This document shows positions 1-14,600 of a stretch of 35,907 nucleotides of DNA, one piece after another (the stretch's first letter is position 1; each line of letters begins with the position of its first letter). The notes beneath the pieces are model-generated. The model saw nothing but the letters and a program-made list of their open reading frames with translations. It searched no databases and was not told where the DNA came from. This stretch comes from Zygnema circumcarinatum (taxonomy: Eukaryota; Streptophyta; Zygnematophyceae; Zygnematales; Zygnemataceae): the NCBI GenBank assembly GCA_037447605.1, contig CM074820.1, positions 2,240,895-2,276,801 of the forward strand, in the 5' to 3' direction. The translations under genes and the position numbers were made by a program.

Positions 1-625
1 CCCCCCCCCCCCCCCCAAGCGCACAGGACATAAGGCACGGGTCCGGCAGCGACTGAATGCACTGTTTCAAGCTTAGGACGGTGATAGCCTTCCAGAGCAA
101 GCCTTAGGTCTCGTAATGTGGACCAAAGCCATTAAGACCAGTGGCACTCGCGAGTCTGATGCACTGTTTGTACATCTGTTTGTACTGTTTGTGCTTCGTA
201 CTGGCTGGAATACCCTCCTTAGGGATTTCGCAGGACCGCCACATTGTAGTCTTTTCTACTGGCCTGCAAATTCTTCAACCCTGCTCAGCACAACAACCGT
301 TGATTGGGCGGGGAAGTTCACACAAGTTTCACAGCGCTCTTTCCAAAGCCCACACTGCCAGTGTCGCTTCACCAGTGAGCCGTGGATCCAACAGTCCTTT
401 ATGGATCCACTGTTTCCCAAACATACTCAATATCATACTTTGCAGGGCGGCTGTTCAATTGATACATGCAGAAGCACGCCGTGGCGGGTACATAATCACA
501 GAGGTTGAGGAGCCGTTCCGTATACCGGCAAAAGCCGCTCAAACACACGATACTTGGGATGTATGGCCAACCCCAGACGGAGTCACTCGCTTGCGCTGCC
601 TTATTCATAGCTACCACGGTACACA
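1..625. other. Left edge, no supported gene
   Basis: The window opens with a run of 16 C (1-16), which may be a real homopolymer or a contig-end artefact. The rest has mixed base composition. Open frames exist on both strands (for example plus 141-701), but none shows a recognisable domain. The stretch lies just past the proposed stop of the minus-strand rhodanese gene at 626, so it probably holds its 3' UTR and flank. A further 3' exon of that gene cannot be excluded, because a good splice donor lies at 755-760 on the minus strand. Confidence 0.4.
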
Positions 626-3600
626 TCAGAATTCCTTTCGGCTCGCATCCAGACATTCCAATTCATCCACCTTTACATGGCAGGTGAGATGTAATGGTTG
701 ACTAAAGGGCAATCCTTTTTTGTACAGCGTTAGTTTTCCGGAGCCCTGGTGCAGCCTTACCCCAAATCCTCCGTACTTCCGCAGCGCACGGGCCACCTCG
801 CGAGCTTCGTCGCTTCCGGCATCGTCCATTACCAGCACCTTGGCGCCCGCCTGTCCGTACACGCCACGTCAGCGCATAGAGTCAGCACACTCTTGTTTAC
901 TGAACTACTGGACAGGGAAGCTGAGCTCAAGTTACCCGGCTTCCACCGAAGCCCGCATGACAATAATTTAAAATTCACAAATGCCCGGGAAAGAAGAGAA
1001 CAAGATCTCACTCCAACTCCCTTGAGGCCGCGCACTTTTGCAGCCATGACTTTTGCGTCGACCTCGTCCGGATTGGTCAGCAAACCTCTTACGGGCCCCG
1101 AAACCTGCGGAGGTTCGCATAACACACGTTGCGCTTACGCTGACGAAGGAAAATCTGGTGGGGAGAGCATAACCAACTGAATGGGAAGGAATAAAAGTGA
1201 CATCAATGAAGCTGACACAGGCAAGGACCATCCTTTTGAGAATGTTGAGTACCTCGGCAAAGCATAACCATTTCCCATGTCAACTAGAAAAGTGATGAGT
1301 CATGCATCATGCTGAACAATGTAGGTTCAGGGTATTTAAGGGTTTTAGGGTTGTAGGCCAAGGCCCGACGTCCCTCTGGTAAAATGAGCATGACGAACTG
1401 CTGAGTCACATTCTGCCCAAACTCGACACGGTACAGAATGGGCCAGTGGTTGCCAGTCTGTTGCCGTCAACGTATGAGTTGCATAGGGGAAGAAATAACG
1501 ATGGCACCGCCAGAGGACTGGACTACGCGAGAGACCTTTTCAGATTGGCTGAGAAGGTGCCCCATTTCTAACCTGGCAGTCTTACTGTGTATGAAAGTAC
1601 AATAACAAAATCACAGTGCAATCTGATTCAACTTGTGATAACTCGGGCCAATTCGCACCAAGAAATCCTATCAGGTAACTACACCTTTCTTCCAGACAGG
1701 CTTCACATCTAGCTCGCCCAAGTAAACCTTCCTGCCCGTTTAGAGGAAGCATCCCTTTCAGCCCTACCCCGGCCCATGGGTCACGACACGTACCCGTTCA
1801 AACTCCACGGAAGCGTCTTTGAAGCGAGCCCCTCGTCTAAGGTCGGGAATGCCGTCCTCGTCCCGCAGGCTCTGCAAGCAGATCAATCGGTGGACATAAT
1901 GGTCACTTCATTTATCAAGAAAGCCATTAACTTTACCAATGAAGGCCTGTACCGATGTCAATCTAGCAGTCCTGGTCACTAATTTTGCATCCTGCTCAAG
2001 AAAGGCTCGGTTAACAAATACACCTTCCACCAATGCTTTCGCATTTGACTCTAGGTGATGGGGGCAAAAACTCTCGTCTATATGCCACCTTCCTGGGTGA
2101 TCCCTAGTCGGTAAGCAGAGCTTGCTGTATCCCATAGTTCCGGTCGAGCACAGTAAAGGCATGGCAATGTAACACGAGACTAGAACCGCTGTACCACGGA
2201 TGGAAGAGCTCAATACCACCACAGTACACTATCACTCATTTGAGTAAGGTTACAGCTGACTTGCTACTCTGCCTCAAACCATTCCAGCTTGATCAAGAGT
2301 CATAAGATACTAGGGGATTGATGACACCTGTGCGGCATCAAAGGCCAAGTGCTCTGCAGACAAGACCACCGAGACAGCAGACGAAGAGAACACGAACGGG
2401 GGCATCAAACCTGCGGACGGATATCGAGGAGTAGCGCATCAAACTCTTCCTTGAGAAGTTGCAACGAATCCTCCGGTGACAGATCTCCAGAATATCCTGC
2501 GGCCTGGGCTCGCTGGTAAAAGAATCTGTGACACAAAAGGAAAGAATCTCAGACGGACCCAACACTGTGTTGGAGCTCAAAGGATGTAATCAATACGATT
2601 TCCAAGAAAAATGCACTGACCAGGACTCCAGCTTTCAGCAATTGTAAGGTATACTCTTATAACAATGGAGTTTTGTGTTTTCTTCCCATAAAGCGAATCA
2701 TTACAGCAAGTATGCTATAAAAAAAAACGATAAGTGCTAACTGCCGATAGGCTATGACACGTAACTCCATTTGACTGTAGAAGACATAGGGCCATCCTCC
2801 ATCTCTGCTGTAGTGCGTCCTCACATTCACTATGGGACCAGGCTTTGTCGCTGACAATTTTATGCGGGAGAGAGTGCTCCTGTGCGCGATGGACGCACTC
2901 ACATGAACACGGCGGTGCCACCGGCGACCACAATGGATGCTGCGACGGGGGCGATGAGGGGGTCGTCGGGATCAAGGCCCACAAGGACTTCAGCCGAGCG
3001 AAACGCAGTGTTTGCAGCTGCTCCAAGCTGAAGCACAGCATAGCGTACCGGCAGCCCAGGGGTACATTAAAGGACAGAAAAGCACCATGTCTGTTTTGCC
3101 AATAAGGTGGAGAATTCCAACTAATACAACGTAGAAGCCAATGAGACCAACTCCGATTAGTAACACAGACCTTCATCTGAGGCCAAAAGATGAAACGACA
3201 GGCTAGTGATTTGCGACTGCTGCATGTCCCTAAAGTGCACTTACACCAATATCATACTCCAGCTTCCAAATGGCTCTTTTCATTCATTCACGAGCGCTTT
3301 GGAGTTTGTCGGAAGCTCAATTCATCATCGGTTACAGCACATGCAGTTGCTGCTTTAGAGAGAACAGCTCTCACATAGGCTGAAACGATTGCATACCTGC
3401 AACAAAGCCTTCTTGATAAAGATGGTGGTAGGACCTGACGCCTCCTGAACCTTCTCCTCTACCACCTCCAACACTGACAATGCTTCGGGTGGCAGCTGCT
3501 CCTTAATGGTGAGGTAGAGCTTTCCCGCCACCTGTCCTGTCGCTGTCCCCACCTGCGAGAACGTGGTGGCTGCAGCCTGCGATGTTGTACTGAGCACAGC

Positions 3601-4940
3601 CTCGGCCGCATTAACAACTTCCGGTGGGAGATCAATCCGTGGAATTGGGGGAGGAGAAGGTAACGGGGGTAAAGGTGGCAATCCCAGTTGCTCCGCTACT
3701 CCACCCACTGCCGCTTTGCTGCTTTCCACAGACCTGCTCAGAGCCTGTTCGGATGTCTGAAGGACACCATTGACAGAGTCAACTACCGAGTTAACAATAG
3801 AACTTAACGACTCCTTTCCAGTATTCACAGCTCCAGTAACGGCTTCGTTTACGCTAGTCACCGCATTGCTCAGCGCTTCTTGCGCTGCAACAATTGGATT
3901 AACGTCTGGTAAAGGTGCCTCTTTTGCAGGCTCACTACTGCCTCCGCCCAGCAGCTCCCTATACCGATCTGCAGCGGACTTCAATTCACTTACGGTCTGT
4001 TCTGCGGCATCTGTAGGCGTTTCGCTCAAAAAGCTACTAGGTGCGTCTAAGCCAGGGCTAGTTGTCGCATCCAGCAACGCAGACGTCGGATCCCCTACAC
4101 TTCCTGATGCATCTCTAATCGACTCCTGTGCGGCTTCAGCATCACTTAGCGCACCCTTTGTAACTGACTCGAATACTTCTGGAGGGCCTGATTCCTCTCC
4201 TGCTTGGAGGGTTCCTGTTACAGCGACATTCAGCAAGGTGACAGGCTCAACCTCCAGGGGAGCAGAAACACTGCTATCCTCTACAGCCGATAGGTCAGCT
4301 TCTGCGACTGAAGTTGAGAGCCATGCCATGGATGAGTCGAATGGGAGTACACTTTCAGTGAGTGGCAGTCGACTGAAACTGCCATCTAGTCCAGTCAGAG
4401 TTCCTTCCTCGGCGAAAGCTGGTTCTGTTCCAAACAGACAGAAACCTCAACCCAGAATTCAATAGCAAACATCGGCTATTCACTTTTCACACATCACGAA
4501 TTGTTTTGATGGTCCATTTATAATTAGGATATCTTCAAGTTGCGCTTGCTGAGCCAAACGAAGTTCACAAAACCCTCGTCTAGAACAGGTATCTCTTGTT
4601 TGAGTGCTTCATTTTCCTTCACGATCGTCAGTGCCCTTGTGCTCAAGTATGCCACCCGTTGGCTTTCTCCTTTCCTAAATCTGCTTAACGATACACAGGG
4701 TGTGAACAATTCGCTAGTTGTCAACAGTTTCTTACCTGTGAGTTCGTGTAGTGTTAAAAGGCTTCCAGCAACGACTCTTGTTTTCACTGTTGGCTGCAGT
4801 CGCCTCTTCACTTCTAGTCTTGAATGGGTTGTCGATCTCCACCGCTCCGCAGAAGTCGTAACGTTAGTCCGCGTCACTGTTGCTGTCCTCCTTGTTCCGA
4901 GAAAAGATGGCTTCAGGACCCGAGTTATGGCAGCCTGCAT
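626..4940 (-). CDS. Plastid thylakoid rhodanese-like protein (CAS/TROL-related)
   Basis: Seven exons, in transcript order: 4940-4736, 4424-3397, 3027-2903, 2525-2411, 1871-1794, 1104-1012, 850-626. All junctions are GT-AG and keep phase, giving about 622 aa. Residues 1-68 are Arg/Thr/Ser/Ala-rich with few acids, like a chloroplast transit peptide. Exon 2 is a long Ala/Ser/Val/Glu-rich, probably helical region with a Pro-rich stretch near residues 315-340. A single membrane helix spans about 435-456 (IAPVAASIVVAGGTAVF). A rhodanese fold follows: GYSGDLSPEDSLQLL, then LLLDIRP, then DGIPDLRRGARF. Where an active rhodanese has its catalytic Cys loop, this protein has MDDAGSDEAR (from about 556) with no Cys, so it is probably inactive, as in CAS. 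The layout fits plant CAS, TROL and related plastid rhodaneses; the subfamily is not settled. The start at 4940 suits a transit peptide; an in-frame ATG at 4979 adds 13 residues. The last exon is read through to a stop at 626, but a donor at 755-760 leaves the C-terminus open. Confidence 0.88.
1329..1356. repeat. Short TTTTAGGG-like telomeric-type motif
   Basis: A short stretch with AAGGG, TTTTAGGG and TTGTAGG lies in intron 5 of the rhodanese gene. It is too short to be a telomere remnant by itself. It is listed because similar motifs recur near 30961 and 33163. Confidence 0.4.
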
Positions 4941-6811
4941 AACCCCGAGCTGCCGGAGTTCAATCTCACATTGTAACATATGCTCTGCTGCGCACAGGGC
5001 TTAGGCGCACAGAAGATTTGTGCTAAGAAGGAGACTGCTGTGAAAGGAGCAAGAGACAGGAGGGACAAATGGGAAGATAGGTTGGTCCTGGGGAGGTTCA
5101 GCGGAGTAAAAACGGACCTCCATCCAAAGGTTGCAGGGAAACATGACGGCTCAGACTAGCCTTTCTAGACGCATGCTGCCATGGCAATGCCTCACGAACA
5201 AAAGAGGCTTCGTGCGTGCATCTATTTCTGAACAACCATTGTGTCTCGCATTGATTCTTACAGCTTCCGCCACAAAGGGAATAAATTTGCTGGGGCATTT
5301 GCAAGGGGAAACATCATTCTCAATACTTAGCGGCCTCTGGAGATATCAGACGAGGAATTATTTTTCCTTTTAAACTTAGCTGAAGTTGCAACCACAGGGA
5401 AAACCGAAAGGTCTAGTTCACACAGACAGCGCTCAGCCATGGATGCGGATGACCACATCAAGATGTAGACGACAGCTAAGGTTAAGACTATTTCAGCTTG
5501 CATAGCTGCATTGTCAAAGTAGACACGTAAAAAATGAGTGAGGAGGATGCACGAGTGATTCTTCTGTCTGGAACAATTCATTACTCCACACCTCACCTCT
5601 CCAAAAAAACTGCTGGACACAAACGTGGAGGATATGGAAAATGCACTATGAGAAATGGCGACGTCAAGGACGAGAACCAGCTTCCGTGCAAAGGCGCCAG
5701 CTGTCTGCTGCAGGTCTCCAGGCGGCGCCCGACAGCCTGCCTCCACGAGCTGCGAGACAGGCCGGAGAGCAGGGCACGCGGGGGGTGGGAAACTCACAGG
5801 CGGGGGCGCCGCGCAGGGAAGGGCGGAGCCGCGGGCGGCCGCGGCGGCGGGGGAGCGCATGGCCATGGCCTCCTCGGCTCGCCTCGCCTCGCCTTGCTCC
5901 TCTCCTTTCTCCTCTCTCCTCTCTCTCCTCTCCGCTCTGCCCGCCGGAGGGAGCTGGAGCCGCACCCCCGTACAGACGGACGGACGACCGCCGTATGAAA
6001 CCGTACTGATTGTACGGAATGTGAAGCGGCCGCAGTCCGTACGGCCCGCCTCGGCCTCGCCCTCGCCCTCGCCCACGGCCACAGACAGACGAAGGGGAGG
6101 GGAGGCGGAGCCCTGCGCTCGCTCGCTCGCTCCTCCTCCCCTCGCTCGCTCGCTCGCGGCCTGCAGTGCATTGCAGTGCAGTGCAGAGCAGTCTGAAGCA
6201 CCGACCAAGTCCGACAAGGACTGCCGTATGCTTTTCCTGGAATTTGCATGGAGAAGTTGCAGACATCGCAAGCATACTGTCTACATAGATAGCTGTCTTT
6301 CAAGAAGCAGGACAGCAGTGTGTTTTGTCTTTTACAGGTACAGCTATGAATTGCAAGAAATTTCGAATTATTTTCTGTCACTCGACATTATTCAATATCG
6401 CTGGTCGCTGATTCGCTGATTGAAGTCATGGGATGTCATATTTGACTTTCACTCTCTACCGTGTTATTTGCTGTATGCTGGGCGGTTCACATGATTTTGT
6501 TTATCCTTACAATGTACAGATTTAGCAAGCAAACAGAGGATAAAAGACCGAACTTCACGGTTTCGCGTTCAGCCTATGGAGTATTCACTTTTCAAAACAG
6601 ATATTTTCATTACGAAACTCGATACTCCGACCGTTATACACATCAACCGGCAGCGAATTCAGCAAATGCTACACCACTAGGATTCCGAAGAAACTCAATT
6701 TATTCTGTTTACGGTCCACGACACAATTTGACATCAACAATCACTCTGTCTATCGCCTAACCTTTAAAGGAAAAATGTTATACAACTTTAAGGCATGCAG
6801 TCATCCCTCGG
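4941..6811. other. Intergenic region with GC-rich low-complexity island
   Basis: This lies between the 5' end of the rhodanese gene and the 3' end of HSP90, both on the minus strand. The first few hundred bases should hold the rhodanese 5' UTR and promoter; I see no clear TATA box. From about 5790 to 6190 the GC content is very high, with runs of CTCTCCTC, GCCCTCG and CTCGCTCG, and four GTAC-centred motifs at 5969-5973, 6001-6006, 6012-6017 and 6037-6044 (the last a CCGTACGG palindrome). Several long open frames cross the island on both strands because stops are rare in such sequence; none has a recognisable domain. The plus frame starting at 5655 begins with a transit-peptide-like stretch but degrades into low complexity. 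No gene is called. Confidence 0.5.
6699..6704 (-). terminator. Candidate HSP90 polyadenylation signal AATAAA
   Basis: AATAAA reads on the minus strand about 108 bases past the HSP90 stop codon. Position and sequence fit a polyadenylation signal, but the motif is short and the organism's usual signal is unknown. Confidence 0.4.
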
Positions 6812-10747
<3,936 letters not shown>

Positions 10748-10838
10748 TCAGAGGCTGCTAGCGGCAAAACAAACGGCTAGGCTCTAAGGTCAGCGGCAGG
10801 CAGGGAGCGAACGGCGAAGTGGCGAGGAGGGAGGCGCG

Positions 10839-11058
10839 CTATAAGGGGGGTCGAAGGGGGGCGCGGGGCTTCCAGAGGCTGACCAGTCCAGGCCCTTTCC
10901 AGAAGGGAACGGAAGGGAACCCAAACTTTCCAGAAGCGAACCAACCAACCGCCCTCCCGCCGGTGGACGGCGGACGGCGGAGATGCCTCGGCTCGCGCGG
11001 GGCGCGCGTGCAGCCGTGGATCGGCGGCGTACGGCGCGGGCCCGCGAGGCTTCTAGAA
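10839..11058 (-). promoter_or_regulatory. HSP90 promoter with heat-shock element cluster
   Basis: Upstream of the HSP90 start at 10738 there are three perfect TTCnnGAA heat-shock cores: 10897-10904 (TTCCAGAA), 10928-10935 (TTCCAGAA) and 11051-11058 (TTCTAGAA). A one-mismatch copy lies at 10870-10877. After the 10897 core, GAA recurs every 5 bases (10902, 10907, 10912, 10917), the spacing of HSF-binding modules. A TTATAG box at 10839-10844 (minus strand) is a weak TATA candidate between the HSEs and the gene. HSF-binding TTC/GAA modules are established; use here is inferred from sequence and position. Confidence 0.8.
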
Positions 11059-11209
11059 CACCGCGCCGCGCGTCGCAGTCAACCCTTTGCCGGTCGGCAC
11101 CGCTCCGCCCGGCCGCCGGCAGACGCGTACGGCCGCCGGCTACCGTACAGCCCGCCCGGCGCTTCCGCGTCACGAATCACGCTGTTGATCGGCTTGGTCG
11201 AGTGCGCCA

Positions 11210-11309
11210 CTGAATGACTGACTGATCGGCAGCTTGACTGACTGATTGCCTGTTTGACTGACTGACTGGTTGACTGACTGCCTCTGTTTGATTGACTGTT
11301 TGACTGACT
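11210..11309. repeat. Degenerate GACT tetranucleotide repeat
   Basis: About 100 bases built from GACT with variants GATT and TGTTT, ending in a short GTCC repeat. It lies between the HSP90 promoter and the xylulose kinase 3' end. Confidence 0.8.
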
Positions 11310-11421
11310 CGTCCGTCCGTCCGATGGCCTTGCGGGCCGGGCCGGGAGCATTGGAGCTACCGCGAGCGAGTGAGCCGCGCTCCGTCCGCGCATGTGCGAG
11401 TACATCAACTCCGCCGCGTGC

Positions 11422-11445
11422 TTTGTTTGTTTGTTTGTTTGTTTG
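11422..11445. repeat. TTTG tetranucleotide microsatellite
   Basis: About six TTTG units in the HSP90 to xylulose kinase intergenic region. Confidence 0.9.
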
Positions 11446-11663
11446 AAGCTGCGCTGTCCCAACAATCTCCTCCGCACGCACGCATGCCATCACAAAGAGG
11501 CCCGTCCGCAATGTGCAAGTGTCCAAGGAGCACTCAACATTTCGATTCCATACATTAGCAAGCTCAATAAGGTTGTCGATTATACCCAAAAAAACAACAA
11601 CAGCGGCACACAGGTCCATCGATACAGTTGTCGCGCGCTCTTGCAGAGCATAGCACTATTCAG

Positions 11664-14600
11664 TCAGTCAGTCAGTCGGCGCGCGAGCGCGGCCTCCATC
11701 GCGAGGCGGCGCGCGGCGAGGCGGCCGTACGCTCTGCGCAGGTCGGCGCCGCCCGCGGGCTGCGCGGGCCGGAGCGCCGCCGCATTGTCGGCCTCGCCCT
11801 CGCCCTCGCCCTCGCCCTCGCACGCGCGGAGGAGCGCGGCGAAGGGCACGAAGGCCCCGCGCGCGCGGCAGAGCCACCCGTGGAAGGCCCGCAGCGCCGC
11901 GCCCAAAGAGGCCGAGTCTGCGCCAGAGAGACAGGCAGGCAGGCAGGCAGGCAGGCAGAGGGTCAGTGCACAGGAGGGCGCCCCAGCCTCTCACCAAACG
12001 AACACCACACCTGTGTCCTATTCATGGAGGATTTCCTCTACAAACTTCTCGATATTATTCATATTCCCATCCGTTTAGTTAAAGAGCAGGAGGCTTCATC
12101 TTAGGAACAAACAGCTTGCAATTGCATTATCTTAAATACACAATCCATCAACGCCTTGCGCTCATGCCCTTTGTCCCCAATTACCAGGCAAGCTATCCAA
12201 AGGAAGGAGCAATCAACTTGGAGTTTTGCACCACTACAGGACCTGCTCGGCCATTCAATTTACTCTTCGAGTGCTCTTCTCATGACGAACTCGACCCCAA
12301 ACGAATCATATATGCAATGATTAATAAAGCATAGCAATTTGAAGATGGCTATTATGGCAAATAATTCATCGACTTGGATGCATTCATATAAAAAAAAAAA
12401 AAAAAAAAACCCACACTTCTTAACAAAACGGCATGAATGACAAGACTTGAGGACACCCCGGCCATGCCCCTCCCGCACCCCCTTCTCGTTCGTTCGCCCC
12501 TCACAGAGGAGGAGCCGCGCGTACCCGAGCGGTCCGCGGTGTAGACGGGGCACCCGAACACGAGCGCGGCCTGCTCGAGGAGCCGCGCGTTGCCCGACCC
12601 GCCGCCGGTCGCGACCACGCGCGCGGGGGGGCTCGGCAGGCCCATGCGCTCCGCGTGGCCGCGCATGGCGACCATCTGCCCCTCCACAAGGGCTCGCACC
12701 TGAACCACAAACAAAAAAAAAAAATTCAGATTCGGGCCCCGCTGCCTGTGCCCCCAAGCAGTCAAAATGGGACGGTGAAGCAGTTTTGCTGGTCAGATGA
12801 TTCTTTTAATTCTGCATTTTATAAGAGTGGTCGTACGGAGATACAGAAAACAGGCAGATTACAAAGACACTCCCATCACAGTCACGACTTTGGACGCGTG
12901 TTCATCCAAAAGCAAAACAGACGTGATCTCACCTCTCTTGCAGGAGTGAAGTCAGAAACCGGCTTGGCTTCACTAGAGCTGCCATTGCTCTCTTCCACAA
13001 TGAACCGATGAACACCGGCTGCAGATGTCACATCGGAGTAAGGCTGCTAAATTCAGCAGAACATGTGAAGCAAGTGGCACGCTGGACACATCGTAGATTC
13101 AGAACAACTTTGAGGGGCAAGTTGGCACCTGGCAAAGGGGGTAATATCTCTGAGTCACGATAGTAAAAGCCCACGTAGCCATCTGCAAGCGTAAAACCAA
13201 CATGCAAAAAGAAAATCCTTTTCAGAAACGAAAGTCAAACTGCTACATATTGTTGTACTGTCTTAATGCCCAAACCATCCTCGAGAAAATAAAAAGAAAT
13301 GCAGAATCAGTGGAACCTTCCTGTAGACAACACTTACATAAATCACTATACACCGATACATGAATGAGCACCCTTACTTTTAAAAGTTGTCACAAGAGAG
13401 AAGTTAAGCATTTGTATGCAGCCATCATTCCTTGATTCTCAGCTCACTTTGCCATTACATACAGAGCTCGATGCTGTTAGTTGTTCCATGTTTCATAGAA
13501 GTGTGTAGAATGCGTTTCAACAAGGTAATGTTGAAGGGAGGGCTTCAGGCATGCCAACCATTAAGGGGCGGCGTGGCCGCGAGGAGGTCGTTGAAGGTCT
13601 CCCACGAGCCCTCCGCCACGCGGTCGCGCACTTCTGCCAGCGCGGAGGGCATGCTAAATCCATAGATTACTAAAAGCATTTATGAATCATTTAGCTGTGG
13701 GACAGCTGATTGGGCTCTGCTATTGAGTACAGAAGGTCGAAATGAAGAAGTCGTGAGTTTCAAGCCCCGTTCTTTTGAACAGTCTGCACAGGTCTTGCTG
13801 ACCTTGGCGAGCTAACGAGCCGTTCTTGTAGCAGAGCATCGCCATGAAGCTGCCCGGGTCCACCGGGTTCGGGAACACGTGTCCCTCCGTCCCCGGCTTT
13901 GGCTCACGGACAACTCCGAACACCTGTGAGATAAAGTGAGAGTCAAGCGTTCTCCCAGCCGTGCGAGCGGATATCCATGTAGTGGAACTGAATGAAAGGA
14001 AGCAGCACAACGTAAGCCTGAAGTTTCCCAGTCTGCCAGGCTACCGTGTCACTTGTTCCAAAGCTGATGGCCAGGTCACCGGGTCGATCCAAAGCCAATC
14101 CTGAGAAGAGCAAACCCAATAGGGTATCTCACCCCCATTGTATGCTTTCTCGCTCTGCATCCACTAAAACGTGACACCATTTTTTCTTTTTGGCATTTAC
14201 CTATACTACCTGGAAAGGAAAAAAGAAGAAAAATTCTTTGCTGAATATGCTGATGTCTTGAAGCTGACCTCAAAGGTGCACAAGAGAGTTCGTACCGGCC
14301 AGGCTGCAAGGGTTATCGCCTGACCAAGTTACAACTTCGCACTCCGGGTTGAATCCGTATCTGACAGAATGATGTTTCCATCAAAAGGGGAGCACAGGCA
14401 AATAAATCGTTTAGAAAACCTGACAGGCCGGTCTGCAGTTATCTTGGTCTCACGCATGCCTGCCAGGGGTCTATTTATTTGTTATGGCTCGTTGCACATC
14501 ACATTTCAAGGCGCGACAGTCTTCATTAAATGCCTATCTCACACGAAACAGGCCTCCATATTCTACCCTTTACTTGGACGGCTTGAAGGGAGGCCACAGG

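Noticed and set aside
141-701. 186-residue plus-strand frame
   Set aside because: It overlaps the end of the rhodanese gene on the other strand and has no recognisable motif.
3770-4465. 231-residue plus-strand Ser/Ala-rich frame
   Set aside because: It is the antisense shadow of exon 2 of the rhodanese gene, whose splice sites and family context support the minus strand.
5655-6419. 254-residue plus-strand protein
   Set aside because: Apart from the first 20 residues it is low-complexity GC-rich translation, and overlapping frames are equally open on both strands.
6461-6760. 99-residue plus-strand frame with a hydrophobic start
   Set aside because: It is short, has no recognised domain, and lies antisense to the HSP90 3' flank.
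12390-12725. Retroelement insertion marked by poly-A tracts in xylulose kinase intron 10
   Set aside because: No element body, promoter boxes or target-site duplication could be seen beside the A-runs, and exon 10 lies between them.
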